NCBI GenBank assembly: GCA_024998625.1
Contig: JACOEL010000004.1
Location: 124,001-188,000 of the forward strand
Length of the DNA stretch: 64,000 nt
From: Nitrospira sp.
GTDB taxonomy: Bacteria > Nitrospirota > Nitrospiria > Nitrospirales > Nitrospiraceae
Reading direction: 5' to 3'
Position 1 is the first letter of the stretch. The number at the start of each line of letters is the position of its first letter. The translations under genes and the position numbers were made by a program. Below are positions 54,152 to 62,879 of this stretch, in pieces. The notes beneath the pieces are model-generated. The model was given only the letters and a program-made list of their open reading frames with translations. It ran no database searches and was not told the origin of the DNA.

Positions 54152-55024
54152 ATGGCGTTTGAAATGATGAAACGATCAGGCTTGTATGAGCGTATTGTTC
54201 GACCCCTCGTCTGGGCGCCCATTTGGGCGCACCGCAGGTATCAGGCGATGAAGCGCGCACGGTTGTTCGAGAAGCTGGCCATCGAGGACGGCAAGCTGCT
54301 GGCCCATGTCCGCGGACAAAAGGAGCGTGAGTACCTGGGAGAGCGGTCGCCGCTCGTTAGCATCACCACGCCGACATACAATCGAGGGCAGTTGGTGGCG
54401 GAGAGCACCATGCCGGCCGTCCTGGCGCAGACCTACGTGAATTTCGAATGGTTGGTCGTGGGCGACCACTGCACCGACGACACCGTGGAACGCATGGCGG
54501 CGGTGAAGGATCCGCGGGTGTCTTTTTATAACCTGCCGACGCGTCCTCAGTATCCGAAGAACAAAAGGAAGCGGTGGATGATTGTGGGCACCCAGGCGAA
54601 CAACCTCGCGCATCAGATGGCCAAGGGCCCGTGGATCTCGCACCTTGATGACGACGATGTGTATACACCGGATCACATCGAACAACTGTTGGCATGTGCA
54701 CTGGCCGGGAATCTTGAGTTTGTATGGGGCCGGTCCCGGGTCGAACTCCGGCCCGGTGAATGGGAGGAACGGGGTGCGGCTGTCGGTGCGGACGGAAAGG
54801 CTCCGGGATATGTGTCCCATTCCACCGTGTTGTATCGGAAGTACCTCGACCAGGTCTTTCCCTATGATCCGCACACCCCCCTCAAAATCAATATGGGCGG
54901 CGACGCATTCCGGTGGAGACGAATGGTCAACGCCGGTGTCCGCGTCGGCTTCGTGGACCGTGTTGTGACCCTGATTCCGCTTCGTCCGGGAGAGGCAGTT
55001 CGTACCATTTCGCTGCTCGACTGA
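54152..55024 (+). CDS. Family 2 glycosyltransferase (GT-A)
   Basis: 290 residues. SITTPTYNRGQLVAESTMPAVLAQTYVNFEWLVVGD over about 70-105 and HLDDDDVYTPDHIEQLL (about 164-180, with the metal-binding DxD) define a GT2 transferase. It adds one sugar to the growing glycan. A basic, non-transmembrane N terminus of about 65 residues precedes the domain, so it is cytoplasmic or peripheral. It starts 5 bases after the CocE gene. Confidence 0.88.
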   Translation: MAFEMMKRSGLYERIVRPLVWAPIWAHRRYQAMKRARLFEKLAIEDGKLLAHVRGQKEREYLGERSPLVSITTPTYNRGQLVAESTMPAVLAQTYVNFEWLVVGDHCTDDTVERMAAVKDPRVSFYNLPTRPQYPKNKRKRWMIVGTQANNLAHQMAKGPWISHLDDDDVYTPDHIEQLLACALAGNLEFVWGRSRVELRPGEWEERGAAVGADGKAPGYVSHSTVLYRKYLDQVFPYDPHTPLKINMGGDAFRWRRMVNAGVRVGFVDRVVTLIPLRPGEAVRTISLLD

Positions 55025-55114
55025 CCAGACTGAGGTCTCGCCAGGATCTTTCCACGCGTTTGCTTCGAGAGACGATTTGGCCGGCGTTCGCCGGCGGACC
55101 CAAAGGACCGCTTC

Positions 55115-56134
55115 TTGGCCATCATGACTCACCCTTGTCTCATTATCGGTGAAGTGGGGCAAGCCCACGACGGAAGCCTGGGGTTGGCCCATGCCTATAT
55201 CGACGCGATTGCCAACGCGGGGGCTGACGCGGTCAAGTTCCAGACACATATTGCGCAAGCCGAGAGCACGCCGGGTGAGCCCTGGCGGGTGAAGTTCAGT
55301 CGCCAGGATGCCACGCGCTACGACTATTGGCGACGCATGGAGTTCTCGGAAGAACAATGGCAGGGTCTTCGCGCCCATGCTGCAGATCGTAGGTTGAAGT
55401 TCATCAGTTCACCGTTTTCACTGCCTGCCGCTCAGATGTTGCAGCGTGTAGGGTTGGATGGGTGGAAGGTCGCATCAGGGGAGATTACCAACCGCCCGCT
55501 GCTTGAGTTCATAGTCGCATCCGGCATCCCGATCCTGCTATCCACGGGCATGAGCGCTCTGCCGGAAATCGATGAGGTCGTCGGGTTTTTGCAGACGCAT
55601 CAGGCGCCTACCACCCTGCTTCAATGCACAACGGCGTATCCCTGCCCGCCGGAAAAGATCGGCCTGAATCTTATTCCGATGTACCGAGACCGTTACCGCT
55701 GCAACGTCGGACTGTCGGACCATTCGGGGACGATCTATGCCGGCCTGGCAGCAGCAGCAATTGGGATCGACGCCCTCGAAGTCCACGTGACCATGAGTCG
55801 GGAGATGCCTGGGCCGGACGTGCCGGCGAGTGTGACCGCCGATGAGCTCCGTCAGCTTGTCGAGGGGATCCGGTTCATTGAGAAGATCCGGAATCACCCT
55901 GTCGATAAGGACCAATTGTCGGAAGAAATGCGACCGCTCAGGCGCCTCTTTACCAAAAGCGCCGTGGCGATGTCGGATCTTCCTGCGGGAACGATTCTGT
56001 CATCCGAACATCTGACCTTCAAGAAACCTGGCACAGGGATTGCCGTCGAACGAGTCGGAGAGATTCTGGGGCGCAAGCTGCGACGGCCGGTACCGGCAGA
56101 TACGCTACTGTCGCAGGATGATTTCGAGCCATGA
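55115..56134 (+). CDS. NeuB-like nonulosonic acid synthase with SAF domain
   Basis: 339 residues from a TTG, which has AAAGGA exactly 7 bases ahead; an ATG nine bases in is further from that site. NeuB-type enzymes condense phosphoenolpyruvate with a hexosamine to make sialic, legionaminic or pseudaminic acid. IIGEVGQAHDGSLGLAHAYIDAIANAGADAVKFQTH and FISSPFSLPAAQML and KVASGEITNRPLLE mark the TIM-barrel; LQCTTAYPCPPE and GLSDHSGT follow. An antifreeze-like SAF domain occupies about 280-339. It overlaps the next gene by 4 bases. Confidence 0.92.
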   Translation: MAIMTHPCLIIGEVGQAHDGSLGLAHAYIDAIANAGADAVKFQTHIAQAESTPGEPWRVKFSRQDATRYDYWRRMEFSEEQWQGLRAHAADRRLKFISSPFSLPAAQMLQRVGLDGWKVASGEITNRPLLEFIVASGIPILLSTGMSALPEIDEVVGFLQTHQAPTTLLQCTTAYPCPPEKIGLNLIPMYRDRYRCNVGLSDHSGTIYAGLAAAAIGIDALEVHVTMSREMPGPDVPASVTADELRQLVEGIRFIEKIRNHPVDKDQLSEEMRPLRRLFTKSAVAMSDLPAGTILSSEHLTFKKPGTGIAVERVGEILGRKLRRPVPADTLLSQDDFEP

Positions 56135-57120
56135 GCACCCCTGTTTTCGATGTCCCGCCAGGGACGTATCGTATTCTCAACCTCGAGCCGGAAGGGTACT
56201 GCGGAGAAGCACGTGCGGTTCTGGCGCGGTTAGGGGAGATCAGCGATGGGCCGCTGTGTCGGCGTGAACTGCTGGAGCGTATCTCAGCCTATGACATTCT
56301 GATCGTCCGGCTACACCACCAGATCGATCGGGAAGTGTTCGAAGCGGGCACGAATCTGAAAGCCATCGTGTCAGCGACAACCGGCCTCGACCATATCGAT
56401 CTCGAGACGGCAGAGGCGCGGAATCTTCCTGTACTCAGCCTGAAAGGCGAACAGACCTTTCTGAGCACCATCACCGCGACGGCTGAGCACACCTGGGGAT
56501 TGTTGCTTGCCCTTATGCGACGCATTCCTGAAGCGATCGATTCAGTACAGGCCGGACTGTGGAATCGAGACGCGTTGAAGGGACACGATCTGGAAGGAAA
56601 ACGGCTCGGCATCGTCGGTTTCGGGCGGTTAGGCAGGCAGGTCGCGAGCTATGGATCGGCCTTCCGGATGCGTGTCGCCGCATACGACCCCTTTATCGAC
56701 ATCTGGCCGACAACGGTGCTGCGCAAACCGTCTTTGCTTGAGTTGCTCGCAGAGAGCGATATTGTGACCCTTCACGTCAATCTTCATCCGGGCGCCGTGA
56801 ATCTAATCGGCCGAGCGGAATTGGCCGCACTTCCCGGAGGCGCTGTGCTGGTGAACACGTCGCGAGGGCAGATCTTGGATGAAGCGGCCCTGCTTGACGC
56901 CCTCGTTTCCGGGCGGCTCAGCGGAGCGGCGCTGGACGTGCTTGCGGATGAACGCCGTCACGACCTCCGTTCAAACAATCCGCTGCTGATCTATGCCAAG
57001 CAGCAGCGGAACTTGTTGATTACTCCTCACATCGGCGGAGCGACTCATGAAGCCATGTGTAAAACGGAAGTGTTCATGGCTCATAAATTGACTCAATTCC
57101 TTCACAACCTCCCGGCCTAA
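56131..57120 (+). CDS. D-isomer-specific 2-hydroxyacid dehydrogenase
   Basis: 329 residues overlapping neuB by 4 bases. The NAD-binding Rossmann motif is LGIVGFGRLGRQVASYG (about 154-170); TLHVNLHP, GGAVLVNTSRGQILDEAALLDAL and a final TPHIGG (catalytic His in ITPHIGGAT) complete the family. It reduces or oxidises a 2-keto or 2-hydroxy acid. Its place between a NeuB-type and a NeuC-type gene is unusual and suggests action on a nonulosonic-acid precursor or on a C3 unit linked to it; this is inferred only from operon position. Confidence 0.87.
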   Translation: MSTPVFDVPPGTYRILNLEPEGYCGEARAVLARLGEISDGPLCRRELLERISAYDILIVRLHHQIDREVFEAGTNLKAIVSATTGLDHIDLETAEARNLPVLSLKGEQTFLSTITATAEHTWGLLLALMRRIPEAIDSVQAGLWNRDALKGHDLEGKRLGIVGFGRLGRQVASYGSAFRMRVAAYDPFIDIWPTTVLRKPSLLELLAESDIVTLHVNLHPGAVNLIGRAELAALPGGAVLVNTSRGQILDEAALLDALVSGRLSGAALDVLADERRHDLRSNNPLLIYAKQQRNLLITPHIGGATHEAMCKTEVFMAHKLTQFLHNLPA

Positions 57121-57142
57121 CGCAAACCGGATCGGAGTCATT

Positions 57143-58294
57143 ATGCGGAAAGTGTGTGTCGTCATCACTGCTCGACCGAGTTATTCCCGGATCAAAACCG
57201 TTCTTCAAGCGATCAAGTCTCATCCGGATCTTCAACTCCAGCTCATTGTTGCGGCGTCGGCTCTGCTGGAGCGATACGGCGAGGTCGTGAACGTCATTCG
57301 TGCGGACGGCTTCCAACCGGACGCAATCGTTTACATGGTGTTGGAAGGCGAGAACCTGATCACGACCGCGAAGTCGACCGGCTTGGGCGTGGTCGAACTC
57401 GCCACGATCTTCGACAATATTCGCCCCGATGTCGTGATCAGTGTCGCGGATCGATTTGAAACGATCGCGACGGCCATTGCCGCATCCTATCTCAATATTC
57501 CGGTGGCGCACGTCCAAGGCGGAGAAGTCACGGGATCGATCGATGAGAAGGTCCGGCATGCGGTGACGAAGCTGTCTATCCTGCATTTCGTCGCCAATCG
57601 ACAGGCAGCAGACCGGGTGATCCGCATGGGAGAAGACCCGGAGATGGTCTTTATCACCGGCTGTCCTTCGATTGATCTCGCCGAGCGTGTTCAAGGCTCC
57701 ATGGATAAGGGGTTTGACCCTTTTGCGGCCTATGCCGGAGTCGGAAACCGCTTCGACGCTCGCGACGGCTATATGGTGGTCATGCAGCATCCGGTCACCA
57801 CCGAGTATCGCGATTCGGCATCGCAGATTCACGAGACCATTTCTGCCGTCAGGACGTTGAACCAGCCGACCTTCTGGTTCTGGCCCAATGTGGATGCCGG
57901 TTCGGATCAGATTTCGAAAGGCCTGCGCCAATTTCGCGAGGCCGGAGAGACTTCGCAGATCTATTTTTTCAAGAATATGACACCGGAGGATTTTCTCCGG
58001 CTGCTTGCCGGCGCCCGTTGTCTGGTGGGGAACTCCAGCGCGGGGATCAGGGAGGCGTCGTATCTTGGTCTTCCGGTGGTCAACATCGGCAATCGTCAGC
58101 AGGGGAGAGAACGAGCGAGGAACGTCATCGACGTCGGATATAACGCTGCCGAGATCGTGGAGGCCACCGAGAAACATCTGGCCAATGGCCGGTATCCATC
58201 CAGTCCTCTGTATGGCGACGGCAAAGCAGGCGAGCGTATTGCGCAAATCTTGGCCCGGGTTCCCCTGACCGTGGAGAAGAGGATTGCATACTGA
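57143..58294 (+). CDS. NeuC-like hydrolysing UDP-GlcNAc 2-epimerase
   Basis: 383 residues. It hydrolyses and epimerises a UDP-HexNAc to the free mannosamine-type sugar for the NulO synthase. The N terminus reads KVCVVITARPSYSRIK, replacing the more common GTRADYG, and the core is VAHVQGGEVTGSIDEKVRHAVTKLSILHFVANRQAADRVIRMGEDPEMVFITG over about 121-173, with LVGNSSAGIREASYLGLPVVNIG at the UDP site. The neuA-like gene begins at the last base of its stop codon. The exact sugar (GlcNAc or a diacetylated form) cannot be read. Confidence 0.88.
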   Translation: MRKVCVVITARPSYSRIKTVLQAIKSHPDLQLQLIVAASALLERYGEVVNVIRADGFQPDAIVYMVLEGENLITTAKSTGLGVVELATIFDNIRPDVVISVADRFETIATAIAASYLNIPVAHVQGGEVTGSIDEKVRHAVTKLSILHFVANRQAADRVIRMGEDPEMVFITGCPSIDLAERVQGSMDKGFDPFAAYAGVGNRFDARDGYMVVMQHPVTTEYRDSASQIHETISAVRTLNQPTFWFWPNVDAGSDQISKGLRQFREAGETSQIYFFKNMTPEDFLRLLAGARCLVGNSSAGIREASYLGLPVVNIGNRQQGRERARNVIDVGYNAAEIVEATEKHLANGRYPSSPLYGDGKAGERIAQILARVPLTVEKRIAY

Positions 58295-59028
58295 TGGACA
58301 GGACCCAGAAAGTACTCGCGGTGATTCCGGCTCGGGGCGGCTCGAAAGGGGTGCCTCGCAAGAACATTCGTTCCGTCTGCGGGAGGCCGTTGATTACCTA
58401 TACCATTGAACATGCTCGCGCGGCGCAGCACCTGTTCCACCGTATCATCGTGAGCACGGACGATGAGGAGATTGCGACGGTAGCGAGGGAGTACGGGGCG
58501 GAGGTGCCGTTTCTCAGACCGGCGAATCTGGCCCGCGACGAATCACCCGTGATTCCCATGCTCCAACATGCGGTCGATTTCATTGAAAGACAGGATGGGG
58601 TCCGTATGGATTGGATTTGTCTTCTCCAGCCGACGGAACCGTTTCGGACCGTCTCAGATCTAGAGCAGTGCCTCCGTTTGGGGTTTGCGGGCGGCTGTGA
58701 TTCCGTCATCAGTGTGGTGCGGGTTTTCGCCACACATCCCATCTTGATGAAGCGCATCGAAGATGACGTCCTTCTGCCGTTTTGCGTGGAAGAGCGGGAA
58801 GGCACCAGACGACAGGATTACCAGCCGGCGGCGTACATGCGTAACGGATCGATCTATCTGAGCAGGCGAGACGTCTTGATGGAGCAGGGGTCCATTTGGG
58901 GACAAACGATTCGTCCCTATGTGATGCCTCTGGAACGATCGGTGAGTATCGATACGGAGCTCGATCTCAAGCTGGCCGAACTCATGATGTCGGAGCAAAT
59001 CGCCCTAGAACGGAGTGGAAGCCTCTAA
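58294..59028 (+). CDS. CMP-nonulosonic acid cytidylyltransferase (NeuA-like)
   Basis: 244 residues. It activates the nonulosonic acid with CTP. VLAVIPARGGSKGVPRKNIR (about 7-26) is the CTP-binding start; STDDEEIATVAREYGAEVPF, RDESPVIPMLQHAVD, WICLLQPTEPFRTVSDL and YMRNGSIYLSRRD follow. The end SIDTELDLKLAE matches the family. Its start overlaps the NeuC stop by 1 base and its end is followed 1 base later by asnB. Confidence 0.92.
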   Translation: MDRTQKVLAVIPARGGSKGVPRKNIRSVCGRPLITYTIEHARAAQHLFHRIIVSTDDEEIATVAREYGAEVPFLRPANLARDESPVIPMLQHAVDFIERQDGVRMDWICLLQPTEPFRTVSDLEQCLRLGFAGGCDSVISVVRVFATHPILMKRIEDDVLLPFCVEEREGTRRQDYQPAAYMRNGSIYLSRRDVLMEQGSIWGQTIRPYVMPLERSVSIDTELDLKLAELMMSEQIALERSGSL

Positions 59029-59029
59029 C

Positions 59030-60784
59030 ATGTGTGGCATTAGCGGATACGTCAGCGCAGAGCGAGTCGCTTCGGATCGCACGATTCAACTCATGACCAG
59101 GCCCCTCGCACATCGCGGGCCGGACGGGGAGGGAGTATGGGTTGACTCTCACGTGGCGCTTGGCAACCGGCGCTTGGCCGTGCTCGATCTGTCCCCGCGC
59201 GGTCACCAACCGATGATGAGTCACGATCGGCGTTTCGTCATGACCTACAACGGAGAGGTCTACAACTACCTCGAGTTGAAATCCGATCTTGGGAAGTCGT
59301 TCGAAACCGGAACCGACACGGAAGTCGTCCTTGAAGCCTTTGCCCAGTGGGGCCCCGACAGTTTTCACCGCTTGAACGGAATGTTCGCCTGCGCGATCTG
59401 GGACCGCCTCACCGAACGATTGTTATTGGTCAGAGATCGCTTCGGGGTCAAGCCGCTCTACTATGCCGAAGTGGATGGTACGCTCTATTTTGCATCAGAG
59501 ATCAAGTCACTCGCTGCGGCCGGCGTCCCCTTGGAGCCGGATCAAGACACCTGGTTTGCCTACCTCCGCTACGGTGCGTATGACCACGGTTCCGCTACCT
59601 TCTTCAAGGGAATCAGGCGGGTCCCTCCCGGCCACTATCTCTCATGGCAAGATGGTCGTATCGAGCTGCACCGCTGGTACGACCTTCCGGAACGGGTGAA
59701 GTCAGACTGGCCGGACGAACGTTCGGACAGCACCGTCGGCGAGGAATACCACCGGCTTCTCCAGGATGCCGTGCGTATTCGGTTCCGCTCGGACGTCCCC
59801 GTCGGGGTTTGCCTCAGCGGTGGCCTGGATTCCTCAACCTTGGTGGCGCTGTTGAAGGAGCTTTTCGGTTCGGCCCAGGATATCCAGACCTATCACTTTG
59901 CCTGTGGTGATGCAGCCTATGATGAAACGCCGTGGGTTAAGCAACTGCTCGCAGAAACCCGCTATCCGCTCAACATAGCGTATCTCGCTGCGGCTGAGAT
60001 CCCCGCTCTCGCCGAGGAAGCGATCCTTTCGCAAGAGGAGCCCTTCGGCGGATTCCCGACCTTGGCGATGATTAAGCTCTTTAAACTGGCCAAGACCTCC
60101 GGAACAACGGTGTTGCTGGATGGACAGGGTCTCGACGAGCAGTGGGCCGGGTATAGTTACTACGCACAGGGCGCAGAGAGTGCGTTATCAGGATCCATGC
60201 CCGTCCAGGGCTCTCTCAATGGGTCGACGCGTCATGGGTGTCTCTCAGATGCCTTCACCTCGCTGCGGCCTCGGCCCGTCTATCCGGACCCCTTTCAAGA
60301 TCGGCTGTCGAACCTTCGTTATCGTGATCTCCGGTATACGAAGCTTCCACGTGCGTTGCGGTTTAACGATCGAGCCTCCTCGCAAGCGTCCTGCGAGTTG
60401 CGGGAGCCGTTTCTGGATTACCGGTTGGTTGAACTGGCATTCAAACAACCTGACCATCGCCTCATCCGCCACGATCAGCACAAGTATCTCCTTCGGAAAA
60501 TCGTTCGCCCACTCCTCCCGAAAGACTTTACGGAGGCTCCGAAACGGCCCGTCCAGACACCACAGCGCGAATGGCTGCGAGGACCTCTCCGGGACTGGGT
60601 GGAGAGTTGTCTGGCGCATGCAAGCATCACCCAGAGCGGGTGGTTTGACACCGACCGTCTGCATGAGTCATGGGAGCAATACCTTCGAGGCGAGAGCGAC
60701 AACTCTTTCTACGTGTGGCAGTGGATCAGTGTCGCGCTCAATCACTGTCTTATTGAATCGATGAAAGCCGCTCACAAGACTTAG
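59030..60784 (+). CDS. asnB: Glutamine-hydrolysing asparagine synthase-like amidotransferase
   Basis: 584 residues from the ATG at 59030, which places the glutaminase nucleophile Cys2 (MCGISGYV) correctly. RPLAHRGPDGEGVW and FVMTYNGEVYNY are glutaminase landmarks; the synthetase domain has VGVCLSGGLDSSTLVALL (PP-loop), EEPFGGFPTLAM and YLLRKIV. Paralogues in polysaccharide clusters often amidate sugar acids instead of aspartate. Here, one base after the CMP-NulO gene, amidation of a carboxyl group of the glycan is plausible. Confidence 0.92.
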   Translation: MCGISGYVSAERVASDRTIQLMTRPLAHRGPDGEGVWVDSHVALGNRRLAVLDLSPRGHQPMMSHDRRFVMTYNGEVYNYLELKSDLGKSFETGTDTEVVLEAFAQWGPDSFHRLNGMFACAIWDRLTERLLLVRDRFGVKPLYYAEVDGTLYFASEIKSLAAAGVPLEPDQDTWFAYLRYGAYDHGSATFFKGIRRVPPGHYLSWQDGRIELHRWYDLPERVKSDWPDERSDSTVGEEYHRLLQDAVRIRFRSDVPVGVCLSGGLDSSTLVALLKELFGSAQDIQTYHFACGDAAYDETPWVKQLLAETRYPLNIAYLAAAEIPALAEEAILSQEEPFGGFPTLAMIKLFKLAKTSGTTVLLDGQGLDEQWAGYSYYAQGAESALSGSMPVQGSLNGSTRHGCLSDAFTSLRPRPVYPDPFQDRLSNLRYRDLRYTKLPRALRFNDRASSQASCELREPFLDYRLVELAFKQPDHRLIRHDQHKYLLRKIVRPLLPKDFTEAPKRPVQTPQREWLRGPLRDWVESCLAHASITQSGWFDTDRLHESWEQYLRGESDNSFYVWQWISVALNHCLIESMKAAHKT

Positions 60785-60803
60785 CAGGTTGCGGAAAAAC
60801 TCC
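60785..60803 (+). repeat. Partial arm of the palindromic repeat
   Basis: Immediately after the asnB stop, CAGGTTGCGGAAAAACTCC resembles the outer arm of the element at 60862-60984 (CAGGATGCGGAAAAAGTCC in inverted sense). It may be a truncated copy. Confidence 0.4.
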
Positions 60804-60861
60804 AATTTTGCGCAATACATCGTGATCGGCTCACGTGGTGTGTTGGGATCAGAATAGCCTG

Positions 60862-60984
60862 CAGGATGCGCAAAATGGCCGTCCAGCAAGGCCGCAGCGA
60901 GCGAAGAGGCGAATCGTACTCATGCCGTACGGTGAGCCTCTGAGCGATGCAAGAACGCCGCTGGCGGACTTTTTCCGCATCCTG
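60862..60984. repeat. 123-base palindromic (REP/MITE-like) element
   Basis: Outer arms begin CAGGATGCG and end CGCATCCTG. They pair imperfectly for about 28 bases, and an inner stem (AGAGGC/GCCTCT, then CGTAC/GTACG) surrounds a small loop. The same general sequence is, in my memory, scattered through Nitrospira genomes. It lies in the 293-base gap between asnB and the SDR gene, which otherwise holds no gene I can support. Confidence 0.78.
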
Positions 60985-61077
60985 TTAGGTCGATTCGGAT
61001 CGCTCCCGTTGCCTGCTCCACCCTCGTGCCGTGTGGCGCCACCCTGAAACAGTTGTGATCAACGTGAGACAGATCAA

Positions 61078-61857
61078 GTGAAGACACAGAGAACCGCCGT
61101 CATTCTTGCAGGATCTGAAGGACTCGGTCTCGCTGCCGCGCAATGCCTCGGAGAGGAAGGACATCGTGTGGTCATCTTTTCGCGCTCCAAGGACAAGCTC
61201 GAGGCTGCGCGGACTTGCTTCATCAAACGCGGTCACGACGCACTCATCTTTCCCGGAGACCTGACCTCATCTGACGATCTCGAACGGTTATTCAGCTTTG
61301 TAGAAGAGCGTTTCGGCGGCACCGATATCCTGGTCAACAATACGGGCGGCCCCAAACCTGGGAATATCCTCGATCTGTCCGAGGACGCCTGGCATACGGC
61401 ATTCGAAGAGCAGGCCATCTCCCTGATGAGAGCGATCCGGCGCGTCGTACCGGGGATGCGTGCGCGCCGATGGGGACGCATCATCACCATCGCGTCGCTG
61501 TCGGTGAAAGCTCCGATCGAAGGGCTCGATCTTTCCAACTTCATGCGCGGTGGTCTGGCTGCAGTGCACCGCACACTTGCCCGCGCGCTTGCTCCGCATG
61601 ACGTCAACGTCCACATGGTGTTGCCAGGCTCCATTATGACTGCCCGATCACGCTCATTGATTCAGAAACGGGCGGACACTCTTAAGACCTCGTTCGACGA
61701 GGCACTTTCCACCTCAATCGGGCGCATCCCGAAAGGGCGCCTGGGAACGCCGGAAGATGTCGGCCACGTGGTCGCCTTCCTCGCGTCGGAACGGGCCGAC
61801 TATCTCACCGGAAATTTCATCCGGGTGGATGGCGGCATGTATGCGGGGCTCGACTGA
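61078..61857 (+). CDS. Short-chain dehydrogenase/reductase with atypical catalytic site
   Basis: 259 residues with a GTG start. It has a Rossmann start AVILAGSEGLGLAAAQCLGEEGHRVVIFSR over about 7-36 and NNTGGPKPG (about 92-100). A catalytic-type serine is in IASLSVK, but the usual YxxxK is replaced by NFMRG in SNFMRGGLAAVHRTLARAL, a pattern found in some SDRs of the same NNTGGP subgroup. SDRs of this kind (for example PtmA) occur in legionaminic-acid clusters. The next gene overlaps the stop by 1 base. Confidence 0.86.
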   Translation: MKTQRTAVILAGSEGLGLAAAQCLGEEGHRVVIFSRSKDKLEAARTCFIKRGHDALIFPGDLTSSDDLERLFSFVEERFGGTDILVNNTGGPKPGNILDLSEDAWHTAFEEQAISLMRAIRRVVPGMRARRWGRIITIASLSVKAPIEGLDLSNFMRGGLAAVHRTLARALAPHDVNVHMVLPGSIMTARSRSLIQKRADTLKTSFDEALSTSIGRIPKGRLGTPEDVGHVVAFLASERADYLTGNFIRVDGGMYAGLD

Positions 61858-62879
61858 TGCTGACGCCTCCGTTCACCACCCTCATGAAACATCTCGCTGC
61901 GGGTTATGCTTCGCTCGGGTGTCCGGTCAAGCTCGCCCCGCTCACCTTTGAGTTTCAAGTCAGCAATAATCTGTTCGAATATTCGACGACCGGAGGGCGG
62001 TTCCTGTTAAAGGTAATGGCTCATCCCCAGGCCCTCTATGGAGAGCAGGATGTTGCCGAGCGGCTCGAGGTCGTGGGGCAGGCGGTGTGTGAGCTCCGTC
62101 GTGCAGGCCTCCCGGTTGAAGAGATCGTTCGGGGTGACGATGGCCGTTTCGTGCATCGTTACCAAGGGCACCTCCTGCGTCTCTATGTGTTCAACAGCGG
62201 CAGGACATACGCCGACCCCGATCAGGACAATCGACGCAGTGCCTGTTCTCTGCGCAGGCTTCATACCGAAGGACTCCTATGCCTCAGCGATGCCACGCGG
62301 AAGGCCATGACAGGATTTGAAAAGGCCTATCCGATCCGCCTCACCGCGAGCGAACTTCCCACGCTGCATGGGTTTCTCAAGGACCAGGCCGGCTCACGCC
62401 AGGGTTATGCGCAAATTCTCGAGCAGTGGGACACTGTCGAATGGGCTGTGGAACGAACCCTCAGCCATCGTCCCGTTTCGCCGGACCGCGAGTGCCTGGC
62501 CCATACCGATTTTCACCCTCGGAATGCGTTATTCAGCCAAGACCAAGACCAAGCGACCATGATCGATCTCGACAATATGATTATCGACCGGCGGCTGCCA
62601 TGTCTGGGGTTTAGCATTTTGCGGTTTGCTTTTTTACAGCGCGAGCGGACGCTCGAAGCCTTGCAGGAATCGATCGCAATATTTGCGGAGGATGAGCATC
62701 GGAAGCCGGAATTTCTCGATGCGCTGCACCATGCAATGATTGGCATCGAGATCGAGAAGGTGTTACGGATCCTTCATCGCGTGAGAACAACCGGGCATTA
62801 TACCGGGTTCATCGACAACATCTGCCCGCTCCATCTGGCCAATATTCGATTTCTGAGTGCGAGTGTGGTTTGTGCGTGA
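61857..62879 (+). CDS. Aminoglycoside/choline phosphotransferase-like kinase
   Basis: 340 residues, TGATG overlap with the SDR gene. The APH-type kinase has a hydrophobic start with FEYSTTGGRFLLKVMAHP (ATP-binding Lys in LLKVM), the catalytic HTDFHPRNALF (H216, D218, N223) and the metal-binding Asp in MIDLDNMI, with a C-terminal helical part. Such kinases phosphorylate small amines, alcohols or sugars. Its place in the sugar operon suggests a sugar or sugar-acid substrate. It overlaps the next gene by several bases. Confidence 0.83.
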   Translation: MLTPPFTTLMKHLAAGYASLGCPVKLAPLTFEFQVSNNLFEYSTTGGRFLLKVMAHPQALYGEQDVAERLEVVGQAVCELRRAGLPVEEIVRGDDGRFVHRYQGHLLRLYVFNSGRTYADPDQDNRRSACSLRRLHTEGLLCLSDATRKAMTGFEKAYPIRLTASELPTLHGFLKDQAGSRQGYAQILEQWDTVEWAVERTLSHRPVSPDRECLAHTDFHPRNALFSQDQDQATMIDLDNMIIDRRLPCLGFSILRFAFLQRERTLEALQESIAIFAEDEHRKPEFLDALHHAMIGIEIEKVLRILHRVRTTGHYTGFIDNICPLHLANIRFLSASVVCA

